The translations under genes were made by a program, and so were the position numbers. A stretch of DNA of 24,352 bases from CALEUX01 sp037439945 (GTDB taxonomy: Bacteria; Bacteroidota; Bacteroidia; Bacteroidales; Marinilabiliaceae). Where the stretch lies: contig JBBIVA010000047.1 of the NCBI GenBank assembly GCA_037439945.1, positions 1 through 24,352 on the forward strand, read 5' to 3'. The notes beneath the pieces were generated by a model. It was not told the origin of the DNA, did not search any database, and saw only the letters and a program-made list of their open reading frames with translations. Shown here in pieces: positions 8,083-15,309 of the stretch; positions within the stretch are counted from its first letter, which is position 1, and each line of letters starts with the position of its first letter.

Positions 8083-8113
8083 CAAACTTAAAAATTAAAC
8101 AGGTCTTAACAAA
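8083..8113 (-). promoter_or_regulatory. Promoter of the XRE-cupin/DUF4914 unit
   Basis: On the minus strand TTTG (8113-8110), 19 nt, then TAAGTTTG (8090-8083) matches the Bacteroidota consensus exactly. It lies about 113 nt upstream of the regulator start, predicting a leader of roughly 100 nt that carries the palindrome. Confidence 0.65.
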
Positions 8114-8583
8114 TTAAATACAACTAATATTTCTTAAAAAAGTATGGATTTTTATTAATATTTTAAAAATAATTAATGAATAAATGTAAAAATATAAGTA
8201 AAACCATACATTATAACTACATATTATAAGATTTAACTTTTAAAAAAACACCAGGTTTAATTTACCAGTTTTAACAAAAACTTTTTAATGATGCCAGGTT
8301 TATAATTTTGTTCAAGGTTAAAACCAAATTTAAACACAGTTCAATAAATAGTTATATATTAAGGTTATGGCTTGTGATATATTAAAACAGCCCGTTTAGT
8401 AAAAGTCCAAGATTAAAAACAGTTAAGCAACAAAATTTTTCAACAGCTACAATTTTCCCTGTTTTTACTTATTAAGTATATATTAACCTGTATGCTATAA
8501 ATATTTTTATGGCAGGCTACCATAAAATTCATGTGAAAATCCTATAAGGGGATTATAAACCAATGATGGCAGATAAAAATCTT

Positions 8584-8591
8584 TAAATTTG
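8584..8591 (+). promoter_or_regulatory. Probable -7 element for fumarase
   Basis: TAAATTTG matches TAnnTTTG, 34 nt upstream of the fumarase ATG. The bases 19 nt further upstream (CAAT) do not match the -33 TTTG, so the call rests on the -7 motif and its position. Confidence 0.45.
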
Positions 8592-8625
8592 TGGTAAAAT
8601 ATAATATTATAAAAAAATCAATATT

Positions 8626-10230
8626 ATGGCTGATTTTAAGTATCAAAAACCATTTCCCATAAAAAAAGATACAACTTCTTACAAACTGCTTACCCGGGAA
8701 TTTGTATCAACTATTGAAATAGAAGGAAGGCAGGTTTTAAAAATAGACCCCAAAGGGCTTGAGGTATTAGCAAAAGAGGCCATTAATGATGTTTCATTTT
8801 ACCTCCGCCCTGCTCACCTGGAAAAACTTGCAAACATACTTAAGGATCCGGAAGCATCTGACAATGACCGCTTTGTAGCTCACACCATGTTACTAAACCA
8901 GGTTGTATCTGCCAATGGGGAGCTGCCTACATGCCAGGATACTGGAACTGCAATAGTGATTGGGAAAAAAGGTGAAAACGTTTGGACTGGTACTAACGAT
9001 GCGGAAGCAATTTCAAGGGGAATTTATGAAACTTACTGTGATAAAAATCTTCGTTATTCGCAGGTGGTGGCCTTTAATATGTTTGATGAAATAAACACAG
9101 GGACGAACCTGCCTGCCCAAATTGATATTTATTCTGAGGAAGGAAACCAATACGAGTTTTTATTTATCACAAAGGGTGGTGGTTCAGGTAATAAAACCTA
9201 TTTGTACCAGCAAACAAAAGCCTTACTTACTGAAGACTCCCTGACCCGTTTTGTTAAAGAGAAAATTAAAGATCTGGGTACATCGGCCTGCCCGCCATAT
9301 CACCTGGCCCTTGTAATTGGGGGTACATCGGCTGAAGCCACACTTGTTACAGTTAAAAAAGCCTCGGCAGGTTATTATGACCATTTGCCTACAGAAGGTA
9401 ATGAAGGAGGGCAGGCATTCAGGGATTTGGATTGGGAAGCCAGAGTGCAGAAAATTTGCGAAGAGAGCACCATTGGAGCACAGTTTGGGGGTAAATACTT
9501 TGTTCACGATGTTAGGGTTATACGATTACCGCGCCATGCTGCATCATGCCCGGTTGGGTTGGGTGTAAGCTGCAGTGCCGACCGAAATATTAAAGCCAAA
9601 ATAACCAAGGATGGGATTTTTATTGAAGAACTTGAGAAAAACCCAGCCCGCTTTGTTCCAGCCAGAGCTCCTGAATTAGCTCCTCCCGTTGAAATTGACC
9701 TGGATAAACCAATGGATGAAATAAGAAAAGAATTGTCAAAATATCCAATCAAAACCAGGTTAAACCTTAAAGGAACACTTATTGTTGCACGTGATATTGC
9801 ACACGCAAAGATTAAACAGATGCTCGACGAGGGCAAGCCAATGCCTGATTATTTAAAACAGCATCCGGTTTATTATGCCGGTCCGGCTAAAACACCAAAA
9901 GGAATGGCATCAGGAAGTTTTGGGCCTACCACCGCAGGTAGAATGGATTCTTATGTTGATCAATTCCAAAGTTTGGGCGGATCGTTAATTATGTTGGCCA
10001 AAGGGAACCGCTCTAAGGCAGTTACAGATGCCTGTAAAAAACATGGTGGATTTTACATTGGCTCAATTGGGGGACCGGCCGCAATTTTAGCCAAGGAAAG
10101 TATTAAATCGGTTGAGATTGTTGATTTTGAAGAACTGGGTATGGAAGCCGTTAGAAAAATCAGGGTTGAAAACTTTCCGGCATTTATTATTGTTGATGAT
10201 AAAGGCAACGATTTCTTTGCCAAATTATGA
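8626..10230 (+). CDS. fum: Fumarate hydratase, class I (iron-sulfur)
   Basis: A 534-residue class I fumarase, fused alpha plus beta form, as in E. coli FumA/FumB and of similar length. It interconverts fumarate and malate in the TCA cycle or in the reductive branch that makes fumarate for respiration. The three [4Fe-4S] cysteines are C103 (LPTCQDTGTA), C222 (TSACPPYHLAL) and C308 (AASCPVGLG). The beta domain carries GPTTAGRMDSYV (433-444), part of the active site, and the conserved GGFYIGSIGGPAA (474-486). The class I cluster is oxygen-sensitive, which fits an anaerobic or microaerobic lifestyle. The gene is monocistronic, with a -7 motif just upstream and a possible terminator at 10365-10415. 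fumA and fumB cannot be told apart from sequence. Confidence 0.95.
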   Translation: MADFKYQKPFPIKKDTTSYKLLTREFVSTIEIEGRQVLKIDPKGLEVLAKEAINDVSFYLRPAHLEKLANILKDPEASDNDRFVAHTMLLNQVVSANGELPTCQDTGTAIVIGKKGENVWTGTNDAEAISRGIYETYCDKNLRYSQVVAFNMFDEINTGTNLPAQIDIYSEEGNQYEFLFITKGGGSGNKTYLYQQTKALLTEDSLTRFVKEKIKDLGTSACPPYHLALVIGGTSAEATLVTVKKASAGYYDHLPTEGNEGGQAFRDLDWEARVQKICEESTIGAQFGGKYFVHDVRVIRLPRHAASCPVGLGVSCSADRNIKAKITKDGIFIEELEKNPARFVPARAPELAPPVEIDLDKPMDEIRKELSKYPIKTRLNLKGTLIVARDIAHAKIKQMLDEGKPMPDYLKQHPVYYAGPAKTPKGMASGSFGPTTAGRMDSYVDQFQSLGGSLIMLAKGNRSKAVTDACKKHGGFYIGSIGGPAAILAKESIKSVEIVDFEELGMEAVRKIRVENFPAFIIVDDKGNDFFAKL

Positions 10231-10296
10231 AATTGCCTATTCATAAGTAAATAATTTTTAAAATATGGCCGCATTGCCTGTCCCGATACATAGGGG

Positions 10297-10322
10297 GAGC
10301 CCGCCCCGAACAACCGGGGCTC
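10297..10322. repeat. GC-rich intergenic hairpin
   Basis: GAGCCC (10297-10302) is the exact reverse complement of GGGCTC (10317-10322). An alternative inner pairing is CCCCG (10304-10308) with CGGGG (10315-10319). It lies in a distinctly GC-rich patch (about 10265-10330) beginning 67 nt after the fumarase stop. This is probably a remnant of a palindromic intergenic repeat; no other copy is in the window. Confidence 0.4.
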
Positions 10323-10364
10323 GTTCCATAAGAATAAAATTTAATTTTTAAGGGAAGCAGGAAT

Positions 10365-10423
10365 ACCCTTGTAGCAATTAAAACAATAAGTTGTTTGATT
10401 TTACAAAACAAGGGTGTTTTATT
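10365..10423 (+). terminator. Possible terminator downstream of fumarase
   Basis: ACCCTTGT (10365-10372) pairs with ACAAGGGT (10408-10415). Inside, AAACAA (10381-10386) pairs with TTGTTT (10391-10396). The outer arm is followed by GTTTTATT. It lies 135 nt after the fumarase stop, farther than usual, and the T-run is short, so it may be an attenuator or structured leader for the next gene instead. Confidence 0.4.
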
Positions 10424-10518
10424 AATTATAAATTTTCTTATTTAAAAAACCTGGTAGTGTTTTAAATCAAATTTATTAAATTGCACTATGCAGTAAATTA
10501 ATAATCAAACAATTCGAA

Positions 10519-12078
10519 ATGAACAAGGCTGAAAAATTTATAGAATACATAAATCAGGGTTATGCTTGTAAAGGTGATTATATTTTACTTGGTGGGGCCA
10601 GGCTTGAAGGTGAACCTTTAAGCGGCACCCAGATTAAAATACCGCTTAAAACCCTTAACCGTCATGGACTTATTGCCGGAGCAACAGGTACCGGTAAAAC
10701 AAAAACACTCCAATTAATAACTGAGCAGCTTTCAGAAAAAGGGATCCCTGTATTACTTATGGATGTTAAGGGCGATTTAAGTGGAATTGCCATGCCGGGA
10801 GTTGAAAAGCCATTTATTACCGAAAGACACTCAAAACTTGGTATTCAATACGAAACAAAAGGTTGCCCTGTTGAATTGATGACAATTTCCCGGCAGGATG
10901 GCGTTCGATTACGGGCAACGGTTTCTGAATTCGGGCCTGTATTATTATCCCGAATACTGGAATTAAATGATACCCAGGGCGGGCTATTAGCCATGATATT
11001 TAAATATTGTGATGATAACCACATGCCTTTACTGGATTTGAAAGACCTGAAAAAAGTTATCCAATATGCCAATGAGGAGGGTAAAAAGGATATAGAAATA
11101 GAATATGGAAAAATGTCATCGGTTTCAACAGGAACTATACTAAGGAAGATAATTGAACTTGAACAGCAGGGAGCCGGCTTGTTCTTTGGCGAACTATCAT
11201 TCGATATCAGGGACCTTTTACGCAGAGATGGTAATGGCAACGGATTTGTTAATATCATAAGGTTAACTGACATTCAGGATAAGCCAAAACTATTCTCAAC
11301 TTTTATGTTGTGTTTACTTGCCGAAGTTTATAATGAATTACCTGAAAAAGGTGATTCAGACAAACCTGAGCTGGTAATATTCATTGATGAAGCCCATCTG
11401 ATTTTTAACCAGGCAAGTAACGCCCTTCTTGACCAGATTGAGAACATTGTAAAATTGATACGTTCTAAAGGTGTGGGTTTATATTTTGTAACCCAAAACC
11501 CAATGGATGTTCCCAACGGGGTATTGGGACAGCTTGGGCTTAAAATTCAACATGCTTTAAGAGCTTTTACTGCTGTTGACAGGAAAGCTATTAAACTTAC
11601 ATCTGAAAACTTTCCTATTTCAGAATATTATAAAACCGATCAGGCAATTACATCACTTGGTATTGGAGAGGCCTTGGTTACTGCATTAAATGAAAAGGGT
11701 ATCCCAACTCCTCTTGCTGTTTGTATGTTACGTGCCCCAATGAGTCGTATGGATATTTTGACTCAGGATGAGATAAATAAATTAAATCAAACATCACAGT
11801 TACGACTTAAATATGGACAAAATATTGACCGAGAAAGTGCCTATGATTTATTATCAAAAAAAATTGACCAAATAGAAAAACAGGTGGCTGAGGATGCATC
11901 CCACAAGGAATGGGAAAAACAAAAGGAAAAAGAATTAAAAGAGAGCCAGAAATATTCAACCGGCAGAACAACATCATCAGGAAGAAGTTTATCGCGACCG
12001 CATCCGGTAGTTAAAGTGCTTACCAGCGCAACTTTTATAAGAGGTGTTTTGGGTATTATGAAGAAGGTGATGAAATAA
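10519..12078 (+). CDS. HerA/YjgR-like P-loop ATPase (DUF853 family)
   Basis: A 519-residue cytosolic ATPase of the HerA/FtsK superfamily, resembling E. coli YjgR (about 500 residues). Walker A is GATGTGKT (54-61), preceded by the HGLIAGATG context typical of HerA-like proteins. LLMDVKGDLSGIA (79-91) follows, Walker B is LVIFIDEAHLIF (285-296) with D290 and E291, and YFVTQNPMDVP (322-332) is the downstream polar sensor segment. The last 80 residues are lysine/glutamate-rich and helical, ending in a basic RGVLGIMKKVMK. True HerA works with NurA in DNA-end resection, but no nurA neighbour exists here, and the YjgR branch has no settled function. The thioesterase starts 56 bp downstream on the same strand and may be co-transcribed. 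Confidence 0.9.
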   Translation: MNKAEKFIEYINQGYACKGDYILLGGARLEGEPLSGTQIKIPLKTLNRHGLIAGATGTGKTKTLQLITEQLSEKGIPVLLMDVKGDLSGIAMPGVEKPFITERHSKLGIQYETKGCPVELMTISRQDGVRLRATVSEFGPVLLSRILELNDTQGGLLAMIFKYCDDNHMPLLDLKDLKKVIQYANEEGKKDIEIEYGKMSSVSTGTILRKIIELEQQGAGLFFGELSFDIRDLLRRDGNGNGFVNIIRLTDIQDKPKLFSTFMLCLLAEVYNELPEKGDSDKPELVIFIDEAHLIFNQASNALLDQIENIVKLIRSKGVGLYFVTQNPMDVPNGVLGQLGLKIQHALRAFTAVDRKAIKLTSENFPISEYYKTDQAITSLGIGEALVTALNEKGIPTPLAVCMLRAPMSRMDILTQDEINKLNQTSQLRLKYGQNIDRESAYDLLSKKIDQIEKQVAEDASHKEWEKQKEKELKESQKYSTGRTTSSGRSLSRPHPVVKVLTSATFIRGVLGIMKKVMK

Positions 12079-12134
12079 TGTGAATAAAGGTTATTTGAAT
12101 ATTTCTATAATAAATAAATGATTTACAAATAATT

Positions 12135-12560
12135 ATGAGCAAAGCATATGATTATGAGCTGGAGTTTAAAGTAAGAGATTATGAATGTGACCTGCAAGGA
12201 ATTGTAAATAACAGTGTTTACCAAAATTATCTTGAGCATACAAGGCATGAATTTTTATTGACACTTGGGTTGGATTTTACCGAACTTTATAAAAAAGGTA
12301 TTTATGCGGTGGTGGCCAGGGCAGATTTATCATATAAAACCCCTCTAAAAAGCGGGGATAAGTTTGTTGTAAAACTCAGAGTTGAACAGGAAGGGGTTAA
12401 ATACATTTTTTACCAGGACATTTACAAGTTGCCTGATAATAAGTTAAGCTTAAAAGGAATTATTACTACTGCCAGTATTATTAATGGACGGCTTTGTGTA
12501 TCAGAGGAAATTCAGAATGCAATAAATAATGTTGTAAACATCAGGAATAAAAAGTTATAA
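12135..12560 (+). CDS. Acyl-CoA thioesterase, hotdog fold (4HBT/YbgC type)
   Basis: A 141-residue single hotdog-domain thioesterase. The signature segment VRDYECDLQGIVNNSVYQNY (13-32) and following LEHTRHEF match the 4-hydroxybenzoyl-CoA thioesterase/YbgC pattern, in which the aspartate of CDLQG is catalytic. Such cytosolic enzymes release CoA from short-chain, aromatic or branched acyl-CoAs. The gene follows the HerA-like gene by 56 bp and converges on menE. Because menaquinone synthesis needs a hotdog thioesterase for DHNA-CoA, this is a reasonable but unproven candidate for that step. A general housekeeping FadM/YbgC-like role is equally possible. Confidence 0.9.
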   Translation: MSKAYDYELEFKVRDYECDLQGIVNNSVYQNYLEHTRHEFLLTLGLDFTELYKKGIYAVVARADLSYKTPLKSGDKFVVKLRVEQEGVKYIFYQDIYKLPDNKLSLKGIITTASIINGRLCVSEEIQNAINNVVNIRNKKL

Positions 12561-12639
12561 ACTATAACGAATAATGCAAAATTAAAATATAAGGCTATAA
12601 GAATAATACTACTCTTATCAGGAATCGTAATTGAAAATA

Positions 12640-13725
12640 TTATCTGCTATATACAGGCTTCTGTTCCAAAATAGTTAATCTGAGTTTGTTTCTGATTAGC
12701 TTGTCAGAATTTGTTACCGGGAAATTATCTACTAAATATAGCGATGCCGGTAATTCATATTTTGATAAATGATTACTTAGCAGGGTAAACAAATCCATAA
12801 CATTTCCAGGCATTGAGCGGGTAACAAGTACAATTTTTTCACCAAGTAAACTATCAGGAACAGATGAAATTACAAAATCAGACTTAGTTATTGAGTTAAT
12901 TAATTTCTCAAGTTTTTCGGGTTGAACCTTTATACCACCACTATTTATAACATTATCAATTCGCCCTGTAACACTGAATGACCCGACTGGCGTTATGTCA
13001 ACCACATCATTTGTTATTAAATTGCCGTTTGTTACCCCTTTAACATTTAAAATCAAACAACCTCTGTCATCTCTCATTATTCTTACACCCGGCAACGGGT
13101 AAAAATATTTCTGGGGATTATTTCCATTTAACCTGCGTATTGCCACATGTGAAAGAGTTTCGGTCATACCATATGTTTCGTATGCTTCAAAAGAGTGATT
13201 TTGTAATGTGGAGTATAAATGATCATTGACAGGCCCGCCACCAATTATTACTTTTTTTAAATACTTTAGTTTAGAATTACTTGTTAATGCCAACTCGTTT
13301 ATCATTTGCATTGGTGTAAAAGCAGCAAAATCAATTATTTTGTCAACATTTTTCAATGGCAAACCGGAAGGTTCAACAACAACAAGGTTTAAATGTCCCA
13401 CCAGGGCTCTAACAACCATCATTTTGCCTGCAATAAACGAAACCGGAAGACATAGCAAAACATTTTGCCCCGGAACCAGATTGAAAAAGTTTATAGTTTT
13501 TACAGCTGATTCAACCATGGCTTTTTTGTAAACCAGTATTGATTTTGGATTACCTGTTGAACCTGATGTGTTAACTTTAATGGTTTTGCTGTCAGAATAC
13601 CAATCAGATAGAAATTCTGATAATTCATTATTCCATGAATTGTTTTTACCCTCCGGTTTATTTATACTTTCCCCGTCAATATAATTCCCGTTGATATAAA
13701 GCCAATAATCCATAATCAGGGTCAT
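12640..13725 (-). CDS. menE: o-Succinylbenzoate--CoA ligase (MenE)
   Basis: An AMP-forming acyl-CoA synthetase of about 361 residues, the short form seen for MenE in this phylum. It activates o-succinylbenzoate to its CoA thioester in menaquinone synthesis. Visible ANL motifs are the P-loop NTSGSTGNPKSI, the adenine-binding YETYGMTETLSHVA, the hinge SVTGRIDNVINSGGIKVQPEKLE, and the C-terminal catalytic lysine region NSDKLIRNKLR. The assignment is supported by menC and menA on the same strand. The frame is open to 13761, but those extra residues overlap the end of DUF3307 and look untypical. ATG at 13725 or 13713 (before DYWLYINGNYIDG) is preferred. An AAGGAGG overlaps the upstream stop but is about 18 nt from the ATG, so it is unlikely to set the start. 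Confidence 0.92.
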   Translation of the reverse strand: MTLIMDYWLYINGNYIDGESINKPEGKNNSWNNELSEFLSDWYSDSKTIKVNTSGSTGNPKSILVYKKAMVESAVKTINFFNLVPGQNVLLCLPVSFIAGKMMVVRALVGHLNLVVVEPSGLPLKNVDKIIDFAAFTPMQMINELALTSNSKLKYLKKVIIGGGPVNDHLYSTLQNHSFEAYETYGMTETLSHVAIRRLNGNNPQKYFYPLPGVRIMRDDRGCLILNVKGVTNGNLITNDVVDITPVGSFSVTGRIDNVINSGGIKVQPEKLEKLINSITKSDFVISSVPDSLLGEKIVLVTRSMPGNVMDLFTLLSNHLSKYELPASLYLVDNFPVTNSDKLIRNKLRLTILEQKPVYSR

Positions 13726-13748
13726 TAAAATACAATGAAAAAACCTCC

Positions 13749-14471
13749 TTACAAGAAGCATAAATTAATAACAACTCCTATTATAATGGCTATTCCAAAA
13801 CTTAATAAAGTACCAATTAATACATATTCCGACTTTATGTTATCCTTTTCTCCAAACCTTAGAATTGATTTTGCAGCAATTAAAAAACCAACAGCTTCAT
13901 ATCTACCCATTAATACAAAGGTAAGTGTTAGTAAACGTTCAACATTACCTATTAATTTTCCGGCATTTGGCAATTCAAATAATTCAGAATCATTTTTAGC
14001 GATTTTAATACTGTATAATCTGAAAATTTCCTTAATTAAATGATTTGCAGGTTTAGTACAAAAAAGGTATGCGGCAATAATAATAATATAACCGGTATTA
14101 AAATTAAGGTTTAACCAGGGGGTTAAAATGTAATTATTGCCTAAATACCAAGATACAAATGTTATTACTGATACCTGGAAAAGGTGGGTTAAAAAAAAGA
14201 GATATTTCCCAATAACCTGATAATTATAGAGCTTATGATTAATAAACCCGAGCAACCCGTTAAAAACAGTAATAATTACAGCACCCACAACAAAGCCCCA
14301 TTGAAAAGAGAAAACCCATGAAATCCCAAATACTATAAGCTGATTTAAATAATAATACCTGCTTTTTATCCCGTTTTTAATTTTATCATCAATCCATTTG
14401 CCCGGTTGAAACACAAAACCTGACAACAGATATGCAATAAACTGAAGAGTTACCAGTTGAATAAAATTCAT
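13749..14471 (-). CDS. DUF3307 family integral membrane protein
   Basis: A 240-residue polytopic membrane protein of the DUF3307 family, function unknown. The N-terminus (FIQLVTLQFIAYLLSGFVFQ) is the first membrane segment and carries the family's pattern of a helix followed by a short lysine-rich stretch (KWIDDKIKNGIKSR). The central HKLYNYQ and FFLTHLFQVSVITFV segments contain the histidines typical of DUF3307. Six or seven hydrophobic segments can be seen, with the last at the extreme C-terminus (SFGIAIIIGVVINLCFL). It begins one base after the stop of the SatD-like gene, so the two are almost certainly translated from one message. The SatD/DUF3307 pairing also occurs in Firmicutes, from my recall of family neighbourhoods. 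Confidence 0.85.
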   Translation of the reverse strand: MNFIQLVTLQFIAYLLSGFVFQPGKWIDDKIKNGIKSRYYYLNQLIVFGISWVFSFQWGFVVGAVIITVFNGLLGFINHKLYNYQVIGKYLFFLTHLFQVSVITFVSWYLGNNYILTPWLNLNFNTGYIIIIAAYLFCTKPANHLIKEIFRLYSIKIAKNDSELFELPNAGKLIGNVERLLTLTFVLMGRYEAVGFLIAAKSILRFGEKDNIKSEYVLIGTLLSFGIAIIIGVVINLCFL

Positions 14472-14472
14472 A

Positions 14473-15144
14473 TTATAAATTAATTATAACATTATTAAAT
14501 CTGTTAACTGCCTTCTCAATTGCATTCCACCCTGACCCTGTTGAGTGCTGATTAACTGCTGATTGAGAAATCCCTAATTCATTTGCAATGGTTTCCTCAC
14601 TTTTTCCGGCCAGTTTATGAAGAATCACTTCACATTGTTTCGATGTACATTTACTCAACAAAAAATCAATAAGTGCAAGTACAGGCTCAAATTCGTTTAC
14701 CACATTTTGGTTTTTGGCATCAATAAACAATGTTGATTTAATAACTCTTCGTTTTTCATATACATCTGACTGCTTGCTTATTAACCGACCTGAAAGATAT
14801 ATTGCCTCACCATCAATAATACCTTTATTTTTATCAAACCGGCTTATCTCTCCCAGCCCTATAGCCAGTCGTATCCCATGTATTTTAAATGATTTTGTAC
14901 CAATTGGTCCTTTTATTGGAAGGGCCTTTATAAAACATTTTATTATTAACATAACCCTTAATGCAACCTCAGGGTTATTAAGATAACACTCTAAATAATC
15001 ACCCTTAACTACACGACCGTAAACACCGAAATTAGTATCCAAAAAAAACAACAGATCATGAAAACCTTTTTCCAATATCAATCGCCCCTCTTCTGACAGG
15101 GTTGTTGAACCAACTATATCGCCTGAAATGGTCGCTTTAATCAT
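14473..15144 (-). CDS. SatD-like protein: cyclase-like domain plus HTH
   Basis: A 223-residue cytosolic protein resembling the SatD family. Residues 3-125 look like a class III nucleotidyl-cyclase homology domain: ISGDIVGST (6-14) with D9, VVKGDYLECY (45-54) with D49, IRLAIGLGEI (91-100) and GEAIYLSGRL (112-121). Both likely metal-binding aspartates are present. The transition-state arginine has a counterpart in R120, but the paired asparagine position is Y116, so cyclase activity is doubtful. Residues 175-215 form a helix-turn-helix (KLAGKSEETIANELGISQSA). A sensing or regulatory role acting with the membrane partner DUF3307 is plausible but inferred. It lies between menC and menE, 165 bp downstream of menC, behind a striking palindrome. 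Confidence 0.8.
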   Translation of the reverse strand: MIKATISGDIVGSTTLSEEGRLILEKGFHDLLFFLDTNFGVYGRVVKGDYLECYLNNPEVALRVMLIIKCFIKALPIKGPIGTKSFKIHGIRLAIGLGEISRFDKNKGIIDGEAIYLSGRLISKQSDVYEKRRVIKSTLFIDAKNQNVVNEFEPVLALIDFLLSKCTSKQCEVILHKLAGKSEETIANELGISQSAVNQHSTGSGWNAIEKAVNRFNNVIINL

Positions 15145-15225
15145 TAGATTTGCTTAAAAGTTAACACTTTTAAAAGGATAAATTCTCTTTTATGGCCTAA
15201 ATTTATTACAAAAAAATATAATTTC

Positions 15226-15296
15226 AATAACTTATAATTAAATATTATAAGTTATTTCGCTAATACATACCATCAATAAGCTAATTAACTTATAAT
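15226..15296. promoter_or_regulatory. Palindrome plus third half-site upstream of satD-like gene
   Basis: AATAACTTATAAT (15226-15238) and ATTATAAGTTATT (15244-15256) form a perfect 13-bp inverted repeat with a 5-nt spacer. A third AACTTATAAT follows at 15287-15296. It lies 80-150 nt upstream of the SatD-like start and just after the menC stop. Three copies of one ten-base word suggest operator half-sites. Alternatively the inverted pair could be a menC terminator, since a T-run follows about ten bases later on the minus strand, although the stem is almost pure A/T. Confidence 0.5.
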
Positions 15297-15309
15297 AAAT
15301 TATACAGAG

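Larger units (their letters stand above)
7971..8625. other. Divergent AT-rich control region, regulator/fumarase
   Basis: This is 655 bp without a supported gene, between the minus-strand XRE-cupin regulator and plus-strand fumarase. It contains the regulator promoter (8083-8113), the leader palindrome (7985-8003) and a -7-like motif for fumarase (8584-8591). The interval 8115-8580 is extremely AT-rich, and I saw no further repeats, RNA gene or reading frame in it. Its length is more than two promoters need. Confidence 0.5.

Noticed and set aside
8115..8580. A possible RNA gene or riboswitch upstream of fumarase
   Set aside because: The region is nearly pure A/T with no stable paired regions or known riboswitch pattern that I can see.
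10265..10351. A 28-codon plus-strand frame starting MAALPVPIHRGSPP
   Set aside because: It is created by the GC-rich palindromic patch; the composition is unlike the genes around it and there is no supporting signal.
13726..13761. An N-terminal extension of menE to 13761
   Set aside because: The extra residues overlap the DUF3307 coding end and do not look like a MenE N-terminus; ATGs at 13725 and 13713 fit better.
13735..14043. A 102-residue plus-strand frame antisense to DUF3307
   Set aside because: It is a shadow of a strongly supported membrane-protein gene, with no recognisable domain or promoter.
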